Positions 25,018 to 34,781 are shown, counted from the first letter of the stretch. The stretch: 64,000 bases of DNA from Bacteroides cellulosilyticus (GCF_020091405.1 NZ_CP081903.1:2170001-2234000), one strand, 5' to 3'. Notes: generated by a model not told the origin, from the sequence alone. Program-made: numbers and translations.

Positions 25018-27102
25018 TTATTTCATTCCGCGATTTTTTAACATCGGTTCCAGTTGTGGCTCCGTTCCGCGGAAGTTCTTGTAAAGAGTCATCGGATCTT
25101 CGCTGTTACCCTTTTCCAAAACGTTATTCCGGAAGAGGTCGGCTGTCTTTTTGTTAAAGATGCCGTGTTCCTTGAAAGCTTCGAAAGCATCGTTGTCCAA
25201 TACATTTGCCCACAAATAGCTGTAATAGCCGGCAGCATAACCGCCAATGATATGGTTGAAGTAGGTGGTACGATAGCGTGGAGCTATTTCCGGAATAAGC
25301 TCCAGTTTGTCCATGGCCTCTTTCTCATATGCCAATATGTCCAGGTTCTGGGTATCTGTCAGATTGTGCAGATTCATATCCAGAATGGCAGCAGCCAGTA
25401 ATTCGGTGGTCATGAAGCCTTGGTTGAAGGTTTTCTGATTCAGAATCTTTTCAATAAGGCTGTCGGGGATAGTTTCGCCGGTTTGATAATGTTTGGCATA
25501 CATTTTCAATACTTCAGGTTCGGTAGCCCAATGCTCATTGATTTGTGAAGGCAACTCAACGAAGTCGCGTACTACGTTTGTGCCGGAAATACCTTTATAG
25601 TTGCATTTTGTCAGCAATCCATGCAGGGCATGACCAAATTCATGGAACAGTGTTTCCACTTCGTCAATAGTCAGCAATGAAGGCATATCGCCTACGGGCT
25701 GTGTGAAACTGCATACATTGCATACCAACGGGCGGATAGCGCCTTGTTGTTCGCGATAGTTGCTCATCCATGCACCACCGCTCTTACCCGGACGGGGGAA
25801 ATAATCTACGTAGAAAACACCCAAGTGTGAGCCATCTGCATCTTTCACTTCGAATACTTCTACATCGGGGTGGTATACGGGGATACCTTCCAATTTCGTT
25901 AAAGTGATGCCATAAAGTTTATTAGCTACAGCGAAAGCGCCTTCGCGTACATTTTCTAACTTAAAGTAAGGTTTGATTTCGTCTTCTTCCAGATTGTATT
26001 TCTCTTTGCGGAGTTTTTCTGTATAGAACCACCAGTCCCACGCTTCCAGTTTTTCACCTTTGCCTTCTTTATCCATTATGTTCTGCAATTCAACAGCTTC
26101 GGCTTTTGCTTTTGGCAATGAATAGCTCCACAGGTTGTTTAAGAAGTCCATAACGGTTGTGGAATTTTTAGCCATCGTATTGTCCAAAACAAAATTAGAA
26201 TAACAGTCGAAGCCCAGTAATTGCGCTTTTTCAAGACGCAGTTTTATGATGTCTGTAATAATCTTCTTGTTGTCATTCTTGTCATTGTTGTTGCCGCGGT
26301 TGATGTAGGCCTTGTACATTTGTTCGCGTAACGGACGATTTTCTGAGTATTGCAGGAATGGAAGACGACTGGCATTACCCAATGTAAACAGCCACTTGCC
26401 TTCTTGTCCGTCTTCTTTGGCTTTTTCAGCAGCGCTTTGACGGAACCAGTCGGGCAGTCCGGCAAGGTCTTCTTCCTTGTCTATATAAAGTTTGAAGGCG
26501 TTGTTTTCATTCAGGACATTATCACTGAATTTGATACCTAATGTAGAAAGTTCTTTGTTGACTTCGCGCAAGCGTGCCTGTTTATCAGGGGATAAGTTTG
26601 CACCGGAACGGACAAAGCCTTTGTAGGTCTCTTCCAGCAGGCGTTGTTGTTCGGTAGTCAGTCCCAATGCATCTTTCTGTTGGTATACAGCATCAACCTT
26701 CTTGAAAAGATCCTGATTCAGTGAGATATTATCACTGTGTTCGGACAATGTCGGGGCGAGTTTAATAGATAATTCTTTCAGATCATCTGTTGTTTCTGCT
26801 TCCGTCATATTATAGAAGATGGCACTAACCCGGTCCAGTGTCGGGGAACTATTATCAAGAGCAACGATTACATTTTCAAAGGTTGGCGCTTCGGAGTTGT
26901 CCACTATTGCATCTATATTTGCATTTTGCTCTTCAATGCCTTTCAGAAAGGCAGGTTCATAGTGTTCCAATCTGATTTTATCGAAAGGCGGTACGCCATG
27001 TTCGGTTTGGAACTCAGTCAGGAACGGATTGGTTTCCGTTTGCGTGGTACAGGAGTACATCATACAACTTGTAGCTAAAATAAAAATACACTTCTTAAAC
27101 AT
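25018..27102 (-). CDS. M3-family metallopeptidase (peptidyl-dipeptidase type), lipoprotein
   Basis: 694 residues. It starts with a short signal peptide and lipobox MYSC, so it is exported and lipidated. The thermolysin-like zinc motif HEFGHALH lies in the segment VETLFHEFGHALHGLL. It is framed by the oligopeptidase F/dipeptidyl carboxypeptidase regions YFPRPGKSGGAWMSNY and SQINEHWATEPEVL (the Glu zinc ligand region is nearby). The family cleaves short peptides, often releasing C-terminal dipeptides. The periplasmic location suggests peptide scavenging. It is the last gene of a minus-strand run with the endo/exonuclease/phosphatase gene and two rhomboids, 45 bases behind the former, in a gap made of 7-bp repeats. 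Confidence 0.92.
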   Translation of the reverse strand: MFKKCIFILATSCMMYSCTTQTETNPFLTEFQTEHGVPPFDKIRLEHYEPAFLKGIEEQNANIDAIVDNSEAPTFENVIVALDNSSPTLDRVSAIFYNMTEAETTDDLKELSIKLAPTLSEHSDNISLNQDLFKKVDAVYQQKDALGLTTEQQRLLEETYKGFVRSGANLSPDKQARLREVNKELSTLGIKFSDNVLNENNAFKLYIDKEEDLAGLPDWFRQSAAEKAKEDGQEGKWLFTLGNASRLPFLQYSENRPLREQMYKAYINRGNNNDKNDNKKIITDIIKLRLEKAQLLGFDCYSNFVLDNTMAKNSTTVMDFLNNLWSYSLPKAKAEAVELQNIMDKEGKGEKLEAWDWWFYTEKLRKEKYNLEEDEIKPYFKLENVREGAFAVANKLYGITLTKLEGIPVYHPDVEVFEVKDADGSHLGVFYVDYFPRPGKSGGAWMSNYREQQGAIRPLVCNVCSFTQPVGDMPSLLTIDEVETLFHEFGHALHGLLTKCNYKGISGTNVVRDFVELPSQINEHWATEPEVLKMYAKHYQTGETIPDSLIEKILNQKTFNQGFMTTELLAAAILDMNLHNLTDTQNLDILAYEKEAMDKLELIPEIAPRYRTTYFNHIIGGYAAGYYSYLWANVLDNDAFEAFKEHGIFNKKTADLFRNNVLEKGNSEDPMTLYKNFRGTEPQLEPMLKNRGMK

Positions 27103-27143
27103 AAGTTTTAAGTATTAGGTATAAAGTATTAATTATTAATTCG
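27103..27143. repeat. 7-bp-period direct repeat before the M3 peptidase gene
   Basis: The gap before the ATG is a run of degenerate heptads: AAGTTTT, AAGTATT, AGGTATA, AAGTATT, AATTATT, AATTCGT. Unlike the elements at 421 and 19338 there is no second arm, so it does not form the long hairpin. Confidence 0.65.
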
Positions 27144-27147
27144 TTTT

Positions 27148-28260
27148 TCAGTCTTTTCTCTTCAGATAACACCAGATTGGATAATGGTCGGATTCTTTTA
27201 TAGAACGGTCCACCGTACAGTTATAAGGTTTAAGGTTTTTGCTTGCCAGGATATTGTCTATCCGGAAATAGAATTTATTCTGATTATAAGAAATACCCAG
27301 CCCGCGGCCGGACTTGGTAAAAGCATCATTTAATCCTTTTTCAATGACCCGGTGTGCATAGGAAATGGGAGTATCGTTAAAGTCGCCGCAGACAATGATA
27401 TAAGGGTATCGTGACGCTGCGATTTCCTGGGCGATACTGTCTGCTTGTGGGGCGCGAATGGCGGATGCTTCTGCCAGTTTGCGGATGAGCAGGCGTGCAC
27501 CGCTTTTAACTTTTTCCGTTTCAGGAGATTTGAGCATACTTTCGTAGACTACTTTGTCTTCTTTAGTCAGCTTGTTAGATTCCAGATGATTATTGATGAG
27601 CATTACGGTATCTTCTCCCATTTTCAGTTCATAAACCACTGAGCCATTGTATTCACTGGCATAATCCAGTTTACGGGATGAAAGAATAGGGAATTTAGAG
27701 TAGCAGGCTATCCGGTTGGTGTGGCCTTTTCCACTTCCTCTTCCCACTATCTGGATGTTATGATAGGGATAATCTTTTAAAGCCTTTTCCACATCTTTCT
27801 GGCTGAGATAACGGGGAGATTCTATCGTTTGGTATTCTTGCAGGCATAAGATATCTGCTCCGCTATTCTTCAGATAATTCAGAATGAGATTCTCACCATC
27901 CTTTTTGACCGCTCCGTCGAAGCCCATGATGTTATATGACAAAACCTTGAAACTGTCTTCGGGTAATTTGCTTGTGTGGAAATTGAGCGGGAAATAAGTC
28001 CGTATTTGTGAATAGCATAAAAGAAATGCTACCAGTGGAAAAAGTGCAAACTTATACTTTTGGATAATAAGCCAAAAGATGAAAAAGCAGATGTTTATCA
28101 CCAGGAAAATAGGAAATGTCAGCCCGAAGCAGGACTCTACGGGGTGAGCAACCGGCTTGATGTGCGGGCTGTAAGCGGTGAGAAGCAGCAAGCTTATAAA
28201 GAAAATATTAACCGCTAAAATCAGATAGGCTACGAATTTACCAATATGCTTTATTCCCAT
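27148..28260 (-). CDS. membrane-anchored endonuclease/exonuclease/phosphatase-family protein
   Basis: 370 residues. There are three hydrophobic segments in the first 90 residues (about 10-28, 48-66 and 70-88), then the EEP catalytic fold: SYNIMGFDG, ILCLQEYQ (catalytic Glu), INNHLESN, VCGDFNDTP (Asp and Asn) and the final SDHYPIW (His). The family hydrolyses phosphodiesters (nucleic acids, lipids or phosphosugars), and the substrate cannot be told. The membrane anchor suggests a phospholipid or extracytoplasmic substrate; this is inference. It lies 8 bases after the second rhomboid gene, in the same transcript. Confidence 0.9.
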   Translation of the reverse strand: MGIKHIGKFVAYLILAVNIFFISLLLLTAYSPHIKPVAHPVESCFGLTFPIFLVINICFFIFWLIIQKYKFALFPLVAFLLCYSQIRTYFPLNFHTSKLPEDSFKVLSYNIMGFDGAVKKDGENLILNYLKNSGADILCLQEYQTIESPRYLSQKDVEKALKDYPYHNIQIVGRGSGKGHTNRIACYSKFPILSSRKLDYASEYNGSVVYELKMGEDTVMLINNHLESNKLTKEDKVVYESMLKSPETEKVKSGARLLIRKLAEASAIRAPQADSIAQEIAASRYPYIIVCGDFNDTPISYAHRVIEKGLNDAFTKSGRGLGISYNQNKFYFRIDNILASKNLKPYNCTVDRSIKESDHYPIWCYLKRKD

Positions 28261-28268
28261 TTTCTGTA

Positions 28269-29159
28269 CTATCGTTTGCTCGCATCGAAAAGACTTTTCT
28301 TTTCTTCTGTGGTCAGGCTTTCATATCCTGATTTTTTCAATTTATCGAGGATACGGTCTATTTCTTCGGATTGAGATTTCTTGCGGGCGTTGTAGTCATA
28401 GTCTTTCTGACGGCTGTTACCATAGTGAACTTTCATCTTCGGTTTGCGGGGCTTGAAACTGAACAGTGAAACGATAGCATCTAGAATTTTGTTAATCCAG
28501 GCAGTGATATCTTTTCCTTTACTGAGTCCGGCAGCAAACCAGAGTCCCGCCAATGCACCGCCCAGATGGGCAATATGTCCGCCTGCATTGCTGGATGTAA
28601 TGAACAGTAAATCCGTACCGATGACAATCAGTGCCAGATATTTCAACCGTATCGTACCAAAGAGGAACAGCCGGATGGGGTAGTTAGGTTCGCGGTACGC
28701 TGTAGCAGCTACGATGGCAAGCACGGAAGCGGATGCCCCCAACATGAATGAATAATCGACCATCGGGCGGAAATACGGGAAGATATTATAGGCTGCCATG
28801 TACAATAATCCACCGCAAATACCTCCTAGGATATACGCTCCGCGCAGATGTTTGGCCGAGAAGAACATCAGGAATAGTGCTCCGAACCAGTATAGCCACA
28901 ACATGTTGAACAAGATATGTAAAAATCCTGCATGCATAAACATATATGTGAACAGTGACCATGGCTGTATGATGAACTGTGTGAGTGAAGCGGGCAATTC
29001 CAGCCATTCAAACGCACCGCCGAGGCTGCGATTGAATAATTGCAGAATTACTTCCGTCAGCGTAGTGACTACAAAAACAGCTACGTTGATATAAATCAGC
29101 TGGATATAAATATTCCCTCTGCGAAAAGCTTCTTTAAGGTCAGTTATAATAGTACCCAT
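28269..29159 (-). CDS. rhomboid-family intramembrane serine protease (second of a pair)
   Basis: 296 residues with six or so TM helices. The catalytic Ser is in GASAS (about residue 143) and the His in GHIAHLGGALAG (about residue 198). The HAGFLHILFNMLWLYWFG stretch is the usual TM2 signature. A charged cytoplasmic tail of about 70 residues follows (KPRKPKMKVHYG onward, rich in Lys, Asp and Ser), with a C-terminal helix LDKLKKSGYESLTTEEKK. Rhomboids cut TM helices of substrate proteins. It overlaps the other rhomboid gene by 20 bases, so the two are translated from one message. Confidence 0.93.
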   Translation of the reverse strand: MGTIITDLKEAFRRGNIYIQLIYINVAVFVVTTLTEVILQLFNRSLGGAFEWLELPASLTQFIIQPWSLFTYMFMHAGFLHILFNMLWLYWFGALFLMFFSAKHLRGAYILGGICGGLLYMAAYNIFPYFRPMVDYSFMLGASASVLAIVAATAYREPNYPIRLFLFGTIRLKYLALIVIGTDLLFITSSNAGGHIAHLGGALAGLWFAAGLSKGKDITAWINKILDAIVSLFSFKPRKPKMKVHYGNSRQKDYDYNARKKSQSEEIDRILDKLKKSGYESLTTEEKKSLFDASKR

Positions 29160-29874
29160 TTCCTCTGTCTTTTTTTCTCCAGTACATTATCAGTATAAAA
29201 CCGAATATCATACCACCCAAGTGTGCGAAGTGCGCTACATTGTCGTTAGGATTGTTGGCAAAACCAGCGTACAGTTCAATCAGTGCATATCCGATAACAA
29301 AGTATTTGGCTTTTATCGGAAACGGCAACGGAAATATGAATAGCGGCTGGTTGGGGAACAACATTCCGAAACCCAGCAAAATGGCATACACGGCTCCTGA
29401 AGCTCCTACGGTAACTCCGTTTAAGAGAGCATTCAGATTTGCCATGGGCGGATAGGTGTAATTCATATTATCCCGTATGATTTGAGCGCCTTCCTGATAT
29501 ACGGTATTAATCATCTCCGGACTCATTCCGGTCTTTGCAGCCTGAATGCGTATGTAAGTTACCAGCATGCTGATTAAGCCTGCGCCTATACCACATATCA
29601 TGTAGTAAGATAAAAAGCGTTTGGGTCCCCATACTTGTTCGAGTATGCGACCAAACATCCATACGGCAAACATGTTAAAGAAAAGGTGCGTAAAACCTCC
29701 ATGCATGAACATGTATGTGATAAGTTGCGCTATGTTAAAGTCATCGGCAAGAAAGAAATGAAGTCCCAGATAACGGGCTAAATCAAGATGATAACTTTGG
29801 GCAACAATGGTCGCAAGAAAGACCAGTACATTAATGATTAATAGGTTCTTAGTAACTGTTGGTATAGCATTCAT
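29140..29874 (-). CDS. rhomboid-family intramembrane serine protease (first of a pair)
   Basis: 244 residues. HGGFTHLFFNMFAVWMFG is the TM2 signature, the nucleophile is in GASGAVYAI (about Ser159), and the base in HFAHLGGMIFG (about His218). A 40-residue loop between TM3 and TM4 (about 110-150) is longer than in its neighbour. The tail is short. It starts the minus-strand operon that continues through the second rhomboid, the EEP protein and probably the M3 peptidase. The promoter box TATTTTTG is at 29901-29908. Confidence 0.93.
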   Translation of the reverse strand: MNAIPTVTKNLLIINVLVFLATIVAQSYHLDLARYLGLHFFLADDFNIAQLITYMFMHGGFTHLFFNMFAVWMFGRILEQVWGPKRFLSYYMICGIGAGLISMLVTYIRIQAAKTGMSPEMINTVYQEGAQIIRDNMNYTYPPMANLNALLNGVTVGASGAVYAILLGFGMLFPNQPLFIFPLPFPIKAKYFVIGYALIELYAGFANNPNDNVAHFAHLGGMIFGFILIMYWRKKDRGNGYYYN

Positions 29875-29900
29875 AATTTATTATTTCGTTCAATAAGTCG

Positions 29901-29908
29901 CAAAAATA
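29901..29908 (-). promoter_or_regulatory. -7 box of the rhomboid operon
   Basis: TATTTTTG (TAnnTTTG) on the minus strand, 26 bases before the ATG at 29874. The -33 position reads TGTT. Confidence 0.6.
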
Positions 29909-29991
29909 CGAATAAATTCTGTTCTATAACAGAAAAACGCCTTTCTATTCTTTATTTTTCGCCAAAATCCAATCTTTTTTTAATGTTTTTA

Positions 29992-30022
29992 TTTGATATT
30001 CAGAAATATTGCTCTATTTTTG
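29992..30022 (+). promoter_or_regulatory. promoter of the HU gene
   Basis: Consensus Bacteroides promoter: TTTG (29992-29995), 19 bases, TATTTTTG (30015-30022). It predicts a leader of about 60 bases before the ATG at 30090. Confidence 0.85.
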
Positions 30023-30089
30023 TAGAGGTTTGTGAACGACTAATGCGGATATCTTTTGTGTAACATATTAATTCTTTAATTTTAGTATT

Positions 30090-30362
30090 ATGAATAAGTC
30101 AGAACTTATCAACGCTATGGCAGCAGAGTCCGGTTTGACAAAAACGGATTCTAAGAAAGCATTAGATGCTTTCATGGCAGCAATCACGAAAGCCCTAAAG
30201 GCTGGTGACAAAGTATCATTGGTTGGCTTCGGTACGTTCTCTGTATCAGAGAGAGCAGCACGTCAGGGCATTAATCCTTCTACCAAACAGAGTATTACGA
30301 TTCCTGCAAAGAAAGTTGCTAAGTTTAAACCTGGTATGGAGTTGACTTTGGTCGTCGAATAA
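30090..30362 (+). CDS. HU-family DNA-binding protein
   Basis: 90 residues, standard length. MNKSELINAMAAESGLTKTD starts the helical dimerisation part. The DNA-binding arm is GFGTFSVSERAARQGINPST with the conserved Pro, then KFKPGMELTLVV. It bends and compacts DNA as a homo- or heterodimer. It is monocistronic with a near-consensus promoter and a strong terminator. Lys- and Ala-rich with regular codon use, it looks like an abundant housekeeping HU rather than an IHF-like or phage member. Confidence 0.96.
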   Translation: MNKSELINAMAAESGLTKTDSKKALDAFMAAITKALKAGDKVSLVGFGTFSVSERAARQGINPSTKQSITIPAKKVAKFKPGMELTLVVE

Positions 30363-30385
30363 AGGAAGGCTATGAATGAAAAATA

Positions 30386-30418
30386 GAAAAGGAGGCGCTA
30401 CGAGGTGTCTCCTTTTTT
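30386..30418 (+). terminator. HU gene terminator
   Basis: GGAGGCGC (30391-30398) pairs over all eight positions with GTGTCTCC (30405-30412), two of them G-U, extended by AAAA/TTTT and a T-run. Confidence 0.85.
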
Positions 30419-30459
30419 ATTATCCGTACAGATGGAGCGCGTAATTCACCAAAATATAG

Positions 30460-30467
30460 TATCTTTG
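30460..30467 (+). promoter_or_regulatory. -7 box of argS
   Basis: TATCTTTG on the plus strand, 23 bases before the argS ATG at 30491. The -33 position has no match. Confidence 0.6.
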
Positions 30468-30490
30468 CGCCCGGAAAATACTTTTAAATC

Positions 30491-32308
30491 ATGAATATAG
30501 AAGATAAACTGGTAGCGTCCGTCATCAACGGACTGAAAGCGCTGTATGGACAGGACGTGCCTGCCGCACAGGTGCAACTGCAAAAAACCAAGAAAGAATT
30601 TGAGGGACACCTCACGCTGGTAGTTTTTCCTTTCCTGCGCATGTCGAAGAAAGGACCGGAGCAGACAGCACAGGAGATTGGCGAATACCTGAAAGCTAAC
30701 GAGCCTTCGATAGCCGCATTCAATGTGATCAAAGGTTTCCTGAACCTGACTATCGCTTCTTCCGCCTGGATTGAATTGTTGAATGACATTCATGTTGATA
30801 AGCAATACGGTATTGTTGCTGCCACGGATAATTCTCCGTTGGTGATGATCGAATATTCTTCACCCAATACCAACAAGCCACTTCACCTGGGACATGTACG
30901 CAATAATCTTCTGGGTAATGCTTTAGCCAACATTGTGATGGCAAATGGCAATAAAGTGGTAAAAACAAATATTGTCAACGATCGTGGTATTCATATTTGT
31001 AAGTCCATGCTGGCCTGGTCCAAATATGGTAACGGTGAAACACCCGAATCATCCGGAAAGAAGGGGGACCATTTGGTAGGCGATTATTACGTAGCTTTTG
31101 ATAAGCACTATAAAGCTGAAGTGAAGGAATTGACGGCTAAATTTCAGTCTGAAGGTGCGACGGAAGAAGAAGCTAAAGCAAAGGCTGAAGCCGCTTCTCC
31201 TCTAATGAATGAAGCCCGCGAAATGCTGGTGAAGTGGGAAGCTAATGATCCGGAAGTGCGTGCACTTTGGACTAAAATGAATAACTGGGTGTATGAAGGA
31301 TTTGATGAAACTTACCGTAAAATGGGTGTAAGTTTTGACAAAATATATTACGAGTCAAATACCTATCTTGAAGGGAAAGAGAAGGTGATAGAGGGCCTTG
31401 AAAAGGGGTTCTTCTATAAAAAAGAAGATGGTTCCGTATGGGCTGACCTTACTGCTGAAGGTTTGGATCATAAGTTGCTACTACGTGCTGATGGGACTTC
31501 TGTTTATATGACTCAGGATATAGGTACAGCTAAATTACGTTTTGCTGATTATCCTATTGACAAGATGATTTATGTAGTAGGCAACGAACAGAACTATCAT
31601 TTCCAGGTACTTTCCATCCTGCTTGACAAGCTTGGATTTGAGTGGGGAAAGAGTCTCGTACATTTCTCTTATGGTATGGTGGAATTGCCCGAAGGTAAGA
31701 TGAAAAGCCGCGAAGGCACAGTGGTAGATGCTGATGATTTGATGGAAGAAATGATTAGTACTGCCAAAGAAACTTCTAATGAATTGGGCAAGCTGGATGG
31801 TCTGTCTCAGGAAGAAGCTGACAATATCGCTCGTATTGTTGGTTTGGGCGCCTTGAAATATTTCATCCTCAAGGTAGATGCCCGTAAGAATATGACGTTC
31901 AATCCGAAAGAGTCAATTGACTTTAATGGAAATACAGGTCCGTTCATTCAATATACGTATGCGCGTATTCAATCTGTAATGCGTAAGGCTGCTGAAGCCG
32001 GTATTGTAATTCCGGCTGAAATTCCTGTTGGTATTGAGTTGAGTGAGAAAGAAGAAGGCCTTATTCAGATGGTAGCCGACTTTGCTGCTGTAGTGAAGCA
32101 GGCAGGTGCGGATTACAGTCCCTCTATTATTGCCAACTATACTTATGACCTGGTGAAAGAATACAATCAGTTCTATCATGATTTTAGCATTCTGCGTGAA
32201 GAGAATGAGGCTGTGAAAGTTTTCCGTCTCGCTTTGTCGGAAAATATAGCGAAGGTAGTTCGCATCAGCATGGGCTTGCTGGGTATTGAAGTGCCGGATA
32301 GAATGTAA
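30491..32308 (+). CDS. argS: arginyl-tRNA synthetase
   Basis: 605 residues. There is an N-terminal additional domain (about 1-110), then the class I HIGH-type motif in SSPNTNKPLHLGHVRNNLLG (HLGH). Further on are YMTQDIGTAKLR, VVGNEQNYHFQVL, the KMSKS-equivalent region EGKMKSREGTVVDADDLM, and the C-terminal anticodon-binding domain with FIQYTYARIQSVMRKA. It charges tRNA-Arg with arginine. Like other ArgRS it lacks a clean KMSKS Lys pair. It is monocistronic and convergent with topA across a shared terminator. Confidence 0.97.
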   Translation: MNIEDKLVASVINGLKALYGQDVPAAQVQLQKTKKEFEGHLTLVVFPFLRMSKKGPEQTAQEIGEYLKANEPSIAAFNVIKGFLNLTIASSAWIELLNDIHVDKQYGIVAATDNSPLVMIEYSSPNTNKPLHLGHVRNNLLGNALANIVMANGNKVVKTNIVNDRGIHICKSMLAWSKYGNGETPESSGKKGDHLVGDYYVAFDKHYKAEVKELTAKFQSEGATEEEAKAKAEAASPLMNEAREMLVKWEANDPEVRALWTKMNNWVYEGFDETYRKMGVSFDKIYYESNTYLEGKEKVIEGLEKGFFYKKEDGSVWADLTAEGLDHKLLLRADGTSVYMTQDIGTAKLRFADYPIDKMIYVVGNEQNYHFQVLSILLDKLGFEWGKSLVHFSYGMVELPEGKMKSREGTVVDADDLMEEMISTAKETSNELGKLDGLSQEEADNIARIVGLGALKYFILKVDARKNMTFNPKESIDFNGNTGPFIQYTYARIQSVMRKAAEAGIVIPAEIPVGIELSEKEEGLIQMVADFAAVVKQAGADYSPSIIANYTYDLVKEYNQFYHDFSILREENEAVKVFRLALSENIAKVVRISMGLLGIEVPDRM

Positions 32309-32327
32309 AAACAGCTATCTATAAAAA

Positions 32328-32368
32328 TAATCAGCCCCGGAATGTATTGGTCATTCCGGGGCTGATTG
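32328..32368. terminator. bidirectional terminator between argS and topA
   Basis: ATCAGCCCCGGAATG and its exact complement CATTCCGGGGCTGAT surround a 7-base loop between the convergent genes. Confidence 0.85.
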
Positions 32369-32381
32369 CTTTATAATCCTT

Positions 32382-34739
32382 TTATGCTTTCTTCTTGGTA
32401 TATTTCCCTCGTTTCGGCTTAGCTGGAGCTGATGCAGCTTTCTCGCTCTGCAATTTGATGATTTCCATGCAGGCGTCCAAGTTTAAATCTTCCGGAACGA
32501 TATCCTTTGGGATTTTGTAATTACTGCCTTTATAAGCAATGTAAGGGCCATATCTTCCGTTCATGATTTCCAGCTCAGGTTCTTCGTCGAACTTCTTGAG
32601 GTGCTTCTTTGCTTCTGCTTCCGCTTTTTCTTTTATTAGTTCCAAAGCCTCTCCCAATTCTATTTCCATCGGATCTACGCCTTTGGGAAGTGAAGTATAA
32701 GTCCCGCCGTAGTAGATGTACGGTCCGAAACGTCCGGCATTGACAGTAACCGTTTTACCTTCATGCTCACCAAGGATACGAGGTAACTTAAACAGATCCA
32801 TTGCTTCCTCTAAAGTGATTGTTTCGATGGATTGACCTTTCTTTAAAGGAGAGAAGCGGGGTTTTTCTTCATCTTCAGCACTTCCAATTTGTACTACAGG
32901 GCCAAAACGTCCGATTTTGACGCTTACAGGCTTGCCGCTAACAGGATCATCTCCCAATACGCGTTCTCCTGTTTTGTGTGCATTCTTGGCGGCGAGAGTA
33001 CTTTCTACAGACGGATGGAAGGTTTTATAGAACGTCTTCATGATAGTCGTCCATTTTGTATCTCCCTCGGCAATCTCGTCAAATTGTTTTTCTACGTTGG
33101 CTGTGAAGTTATAATCCATAATGCTGGGGAAATACTGCGTCAGGAAGTCAGTCACTACTGTACCTGTATCTGTAGGTAGCAGTTTTGCTTTTTCTGCTCC
33201 GGTGATCTCAGTACGGGTGGCGTCTGTAATCTTATTTTTATTCAGGGTAATTACATTGTACGAACGTTCCTCACCAGTTTTATCTCCTTTTTCTACATAC
33301 TCACGTTGTTGAACGGTAGAGATCGTAGGCGCATAAGTAGAAGGACGGCCAATGCCTAATTCCTCCAGTTTGCGCACCAAGCTTGCTTCTGTATAGCGGG
33401 GTGGATGTTGTGTAAAGCGTTCGGTGGCAGTAATGTTTTGGTACTCTAACTTCTGGCCTTTCTTTAGCGGTGGCAGCAGATGAGTTTCATCTTCCTGTTC
33501 CACATCGTCATCATAAGATTCTCTGTATACACGCAGGAAACCGTCGAATTTCACAACTTCTCCCGTGGCACTGAAAGCCTCGGATGTATTGCTTATACTG
33601 ATGGTTGCTGTTGTCTTTTCCAGTTCGGCATCTGCCATTTGAGAAGCAATGGTACGTTTCCAGATCAGATCGTAGAGTTTCTTTTCTTGTGCACTGCCTT
33701 CTATCTGTGCATTCTCCATATATGTGGGACGGATAGCCTCATGCGCTTCTTGTGCTCCTTTGGTCTTGGTGCTGAAGTGGCGTGGATGTACGTATTTGTC
33801 TCCCATCATATTGGCAATGGCTTCTTTGCTGCCGTTGATGGCGAGTTCCGATAAGTTTACGGAGTCGGTACGCATATAAGTAATACGTCCTGATTCATAC
33901 AGCCGTTGGGCTACCATCATCGTTTGTGCTACAGTGAAGCCAAGTTTGCGTGCGGCTTCCTGTTGCAAAGTAGAAGTAGTGAACGGTGCAGCCGGGCTCT
34001 TCTTTACCGGACGTGTCGTAATATCTTCAATGGTAAATATTGCCGATTGGCAGCTTTCCAAGAGCTTCTGCGCCTCAGCTTTGGTCTTAAGGCGGCGTGC
34101 AAGTTCCGCCTTCATCTCAACGAGTTTTCCGTCAGTGTCGGGAACAAGGAAAACAGCAGTGACTTTATAAGATGCTTCACTTTGGAAAGCATGTATTTCA
34201 CGTTCGCGCTCTACAATGAGTCGTACGGCTACGGATTGTACACGTCCGGCAGAGAGTGCAGGTTTCACTTTTTTCCATAATACGGGAGAAAGTTCAAAAC
34301 CTACAATACGGTCAAGAATGCGGCGTGCCTGCTGGGCATTGACAAGATTGATATCAATATTGCGTGGTTGCTCGATAGCTTTCAGTATAGCGGTTTTGGT
34401 GATTTCATGGAATACGATACGTTTGGTATGTTCCGGTTCCAGTTTTAATACTTCATACAAGTGCCAGGCGATGGCTTCTCCCTCGCGGTCCTCATCGGAA
34501 GCCAACCATACGGTATCAGCGTCTTTTGCTTCAGCTTTCAGTGTCTTAACCAGTGCTTTCTTATCTTCCGGAATTTCATAGTCCGGTTCAAAGTTTTTTT
34601 CAACGTCAATGCTGAATTCTTTCTTCTTCAAGTCGCGTATATGACCATAGCTGGAAAGAACCTTAAAATCTTTTCCCAGGAACTTTTCAATTGTTTTTGC
34701 TTTTGCCGGTGATTCGACAATGACAAGGTTTTTTGGCAT
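32382..34739 (-). CDS. topA: DNA topoisomerase I
   Basis: 785 residues from the ATG at 34739 (MPKNLVIVESPAKAKTIEKF). An upstream in-frame start at 34784 would overlap the promoter. The Toprim domain has ESPAKA and DEDREGEAIAWH; the catalytic Tyr is in ESGRITYMRTDSVNL; PPRYTEASLVRKLEELGIGRPSTYA is conserved. The C-terminus has no zinc-finger cysteines but three Toprim C-terminal repeats (GRFGPVVQIG, GRFGPYIYYGG, GRYGPYIAYKG) and a basic Lys-rich tail. It relaxes negative supercoils by single-strand passage. Confidence 0.97.
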   Translation of the reverse strand: MPKNLVIVESPAKAKTIEKFLGKDFKVLSSYGHIRDLKKKEFSIDVEKNFEPDYEIPEDKKALVKTLKAEAKDADTVWLASDEDREGEAIAWHLYEVLKLEPEHTKRIVFHEITKTAILKAIEQPRNIDINLVNAQQARRILDRIVGFELSPVLWKKVKPALSAGRVQSVAVRLIVEREREIHAFQSEASYKVTAVFLVPDTDGKLVEMKAELARRLKTKAEAQKLLESCQSAIFTIEDITTRPVKKSPAAPFTTSTLQQEAARKLGFTVAQTMMVAQRLYESGRITYMRTDSVNLSELAINGSKEAIANMMGDKYVHPRHFSTKTKGAQEAHEAIRPTYMENAQIEGSAQEKKLYDLIWKRTIASQMADAELEKTTATISISNTSEAFSATGEVVKFDGFLRVYRESYDDDVEQEDETHLLPPLKKGQKLEYQNITATERFTQHPPRYTEASLVRKLEELGIGRPSTYAPTISTVQQREYVEKGDKTGEERSYNVITLNKNKITDATRTEITGAEKAKLLPTDTGTVVTDFLTQYFPSIMDYNFTANVEKQFDEIAEGDTKWTTIMKTFYKTFHPSVESTLAAKNAHKTGERVLGDDPVSGKPVSVKIGRFGPVVQIGSAEDEEKPRFSPLKKGQSIETITLEEAMDLFKLPRILGEHEGKTVTVNAGRFGPYIYYGGTYTSLPKGVDPMEIELGEALELIKEKAEAEAKKHLKKFDEEPELEIMNGRYGPYIAYKGSNYKIPKDIVPEDLNLDACMEIIKLQSEKAASAPAKPKRGKYTKKKA

Positions 34740-34781
34740 AAATTTCTGTTTTATAGTGGCTCCTGCCACTGAATTTGCCCG

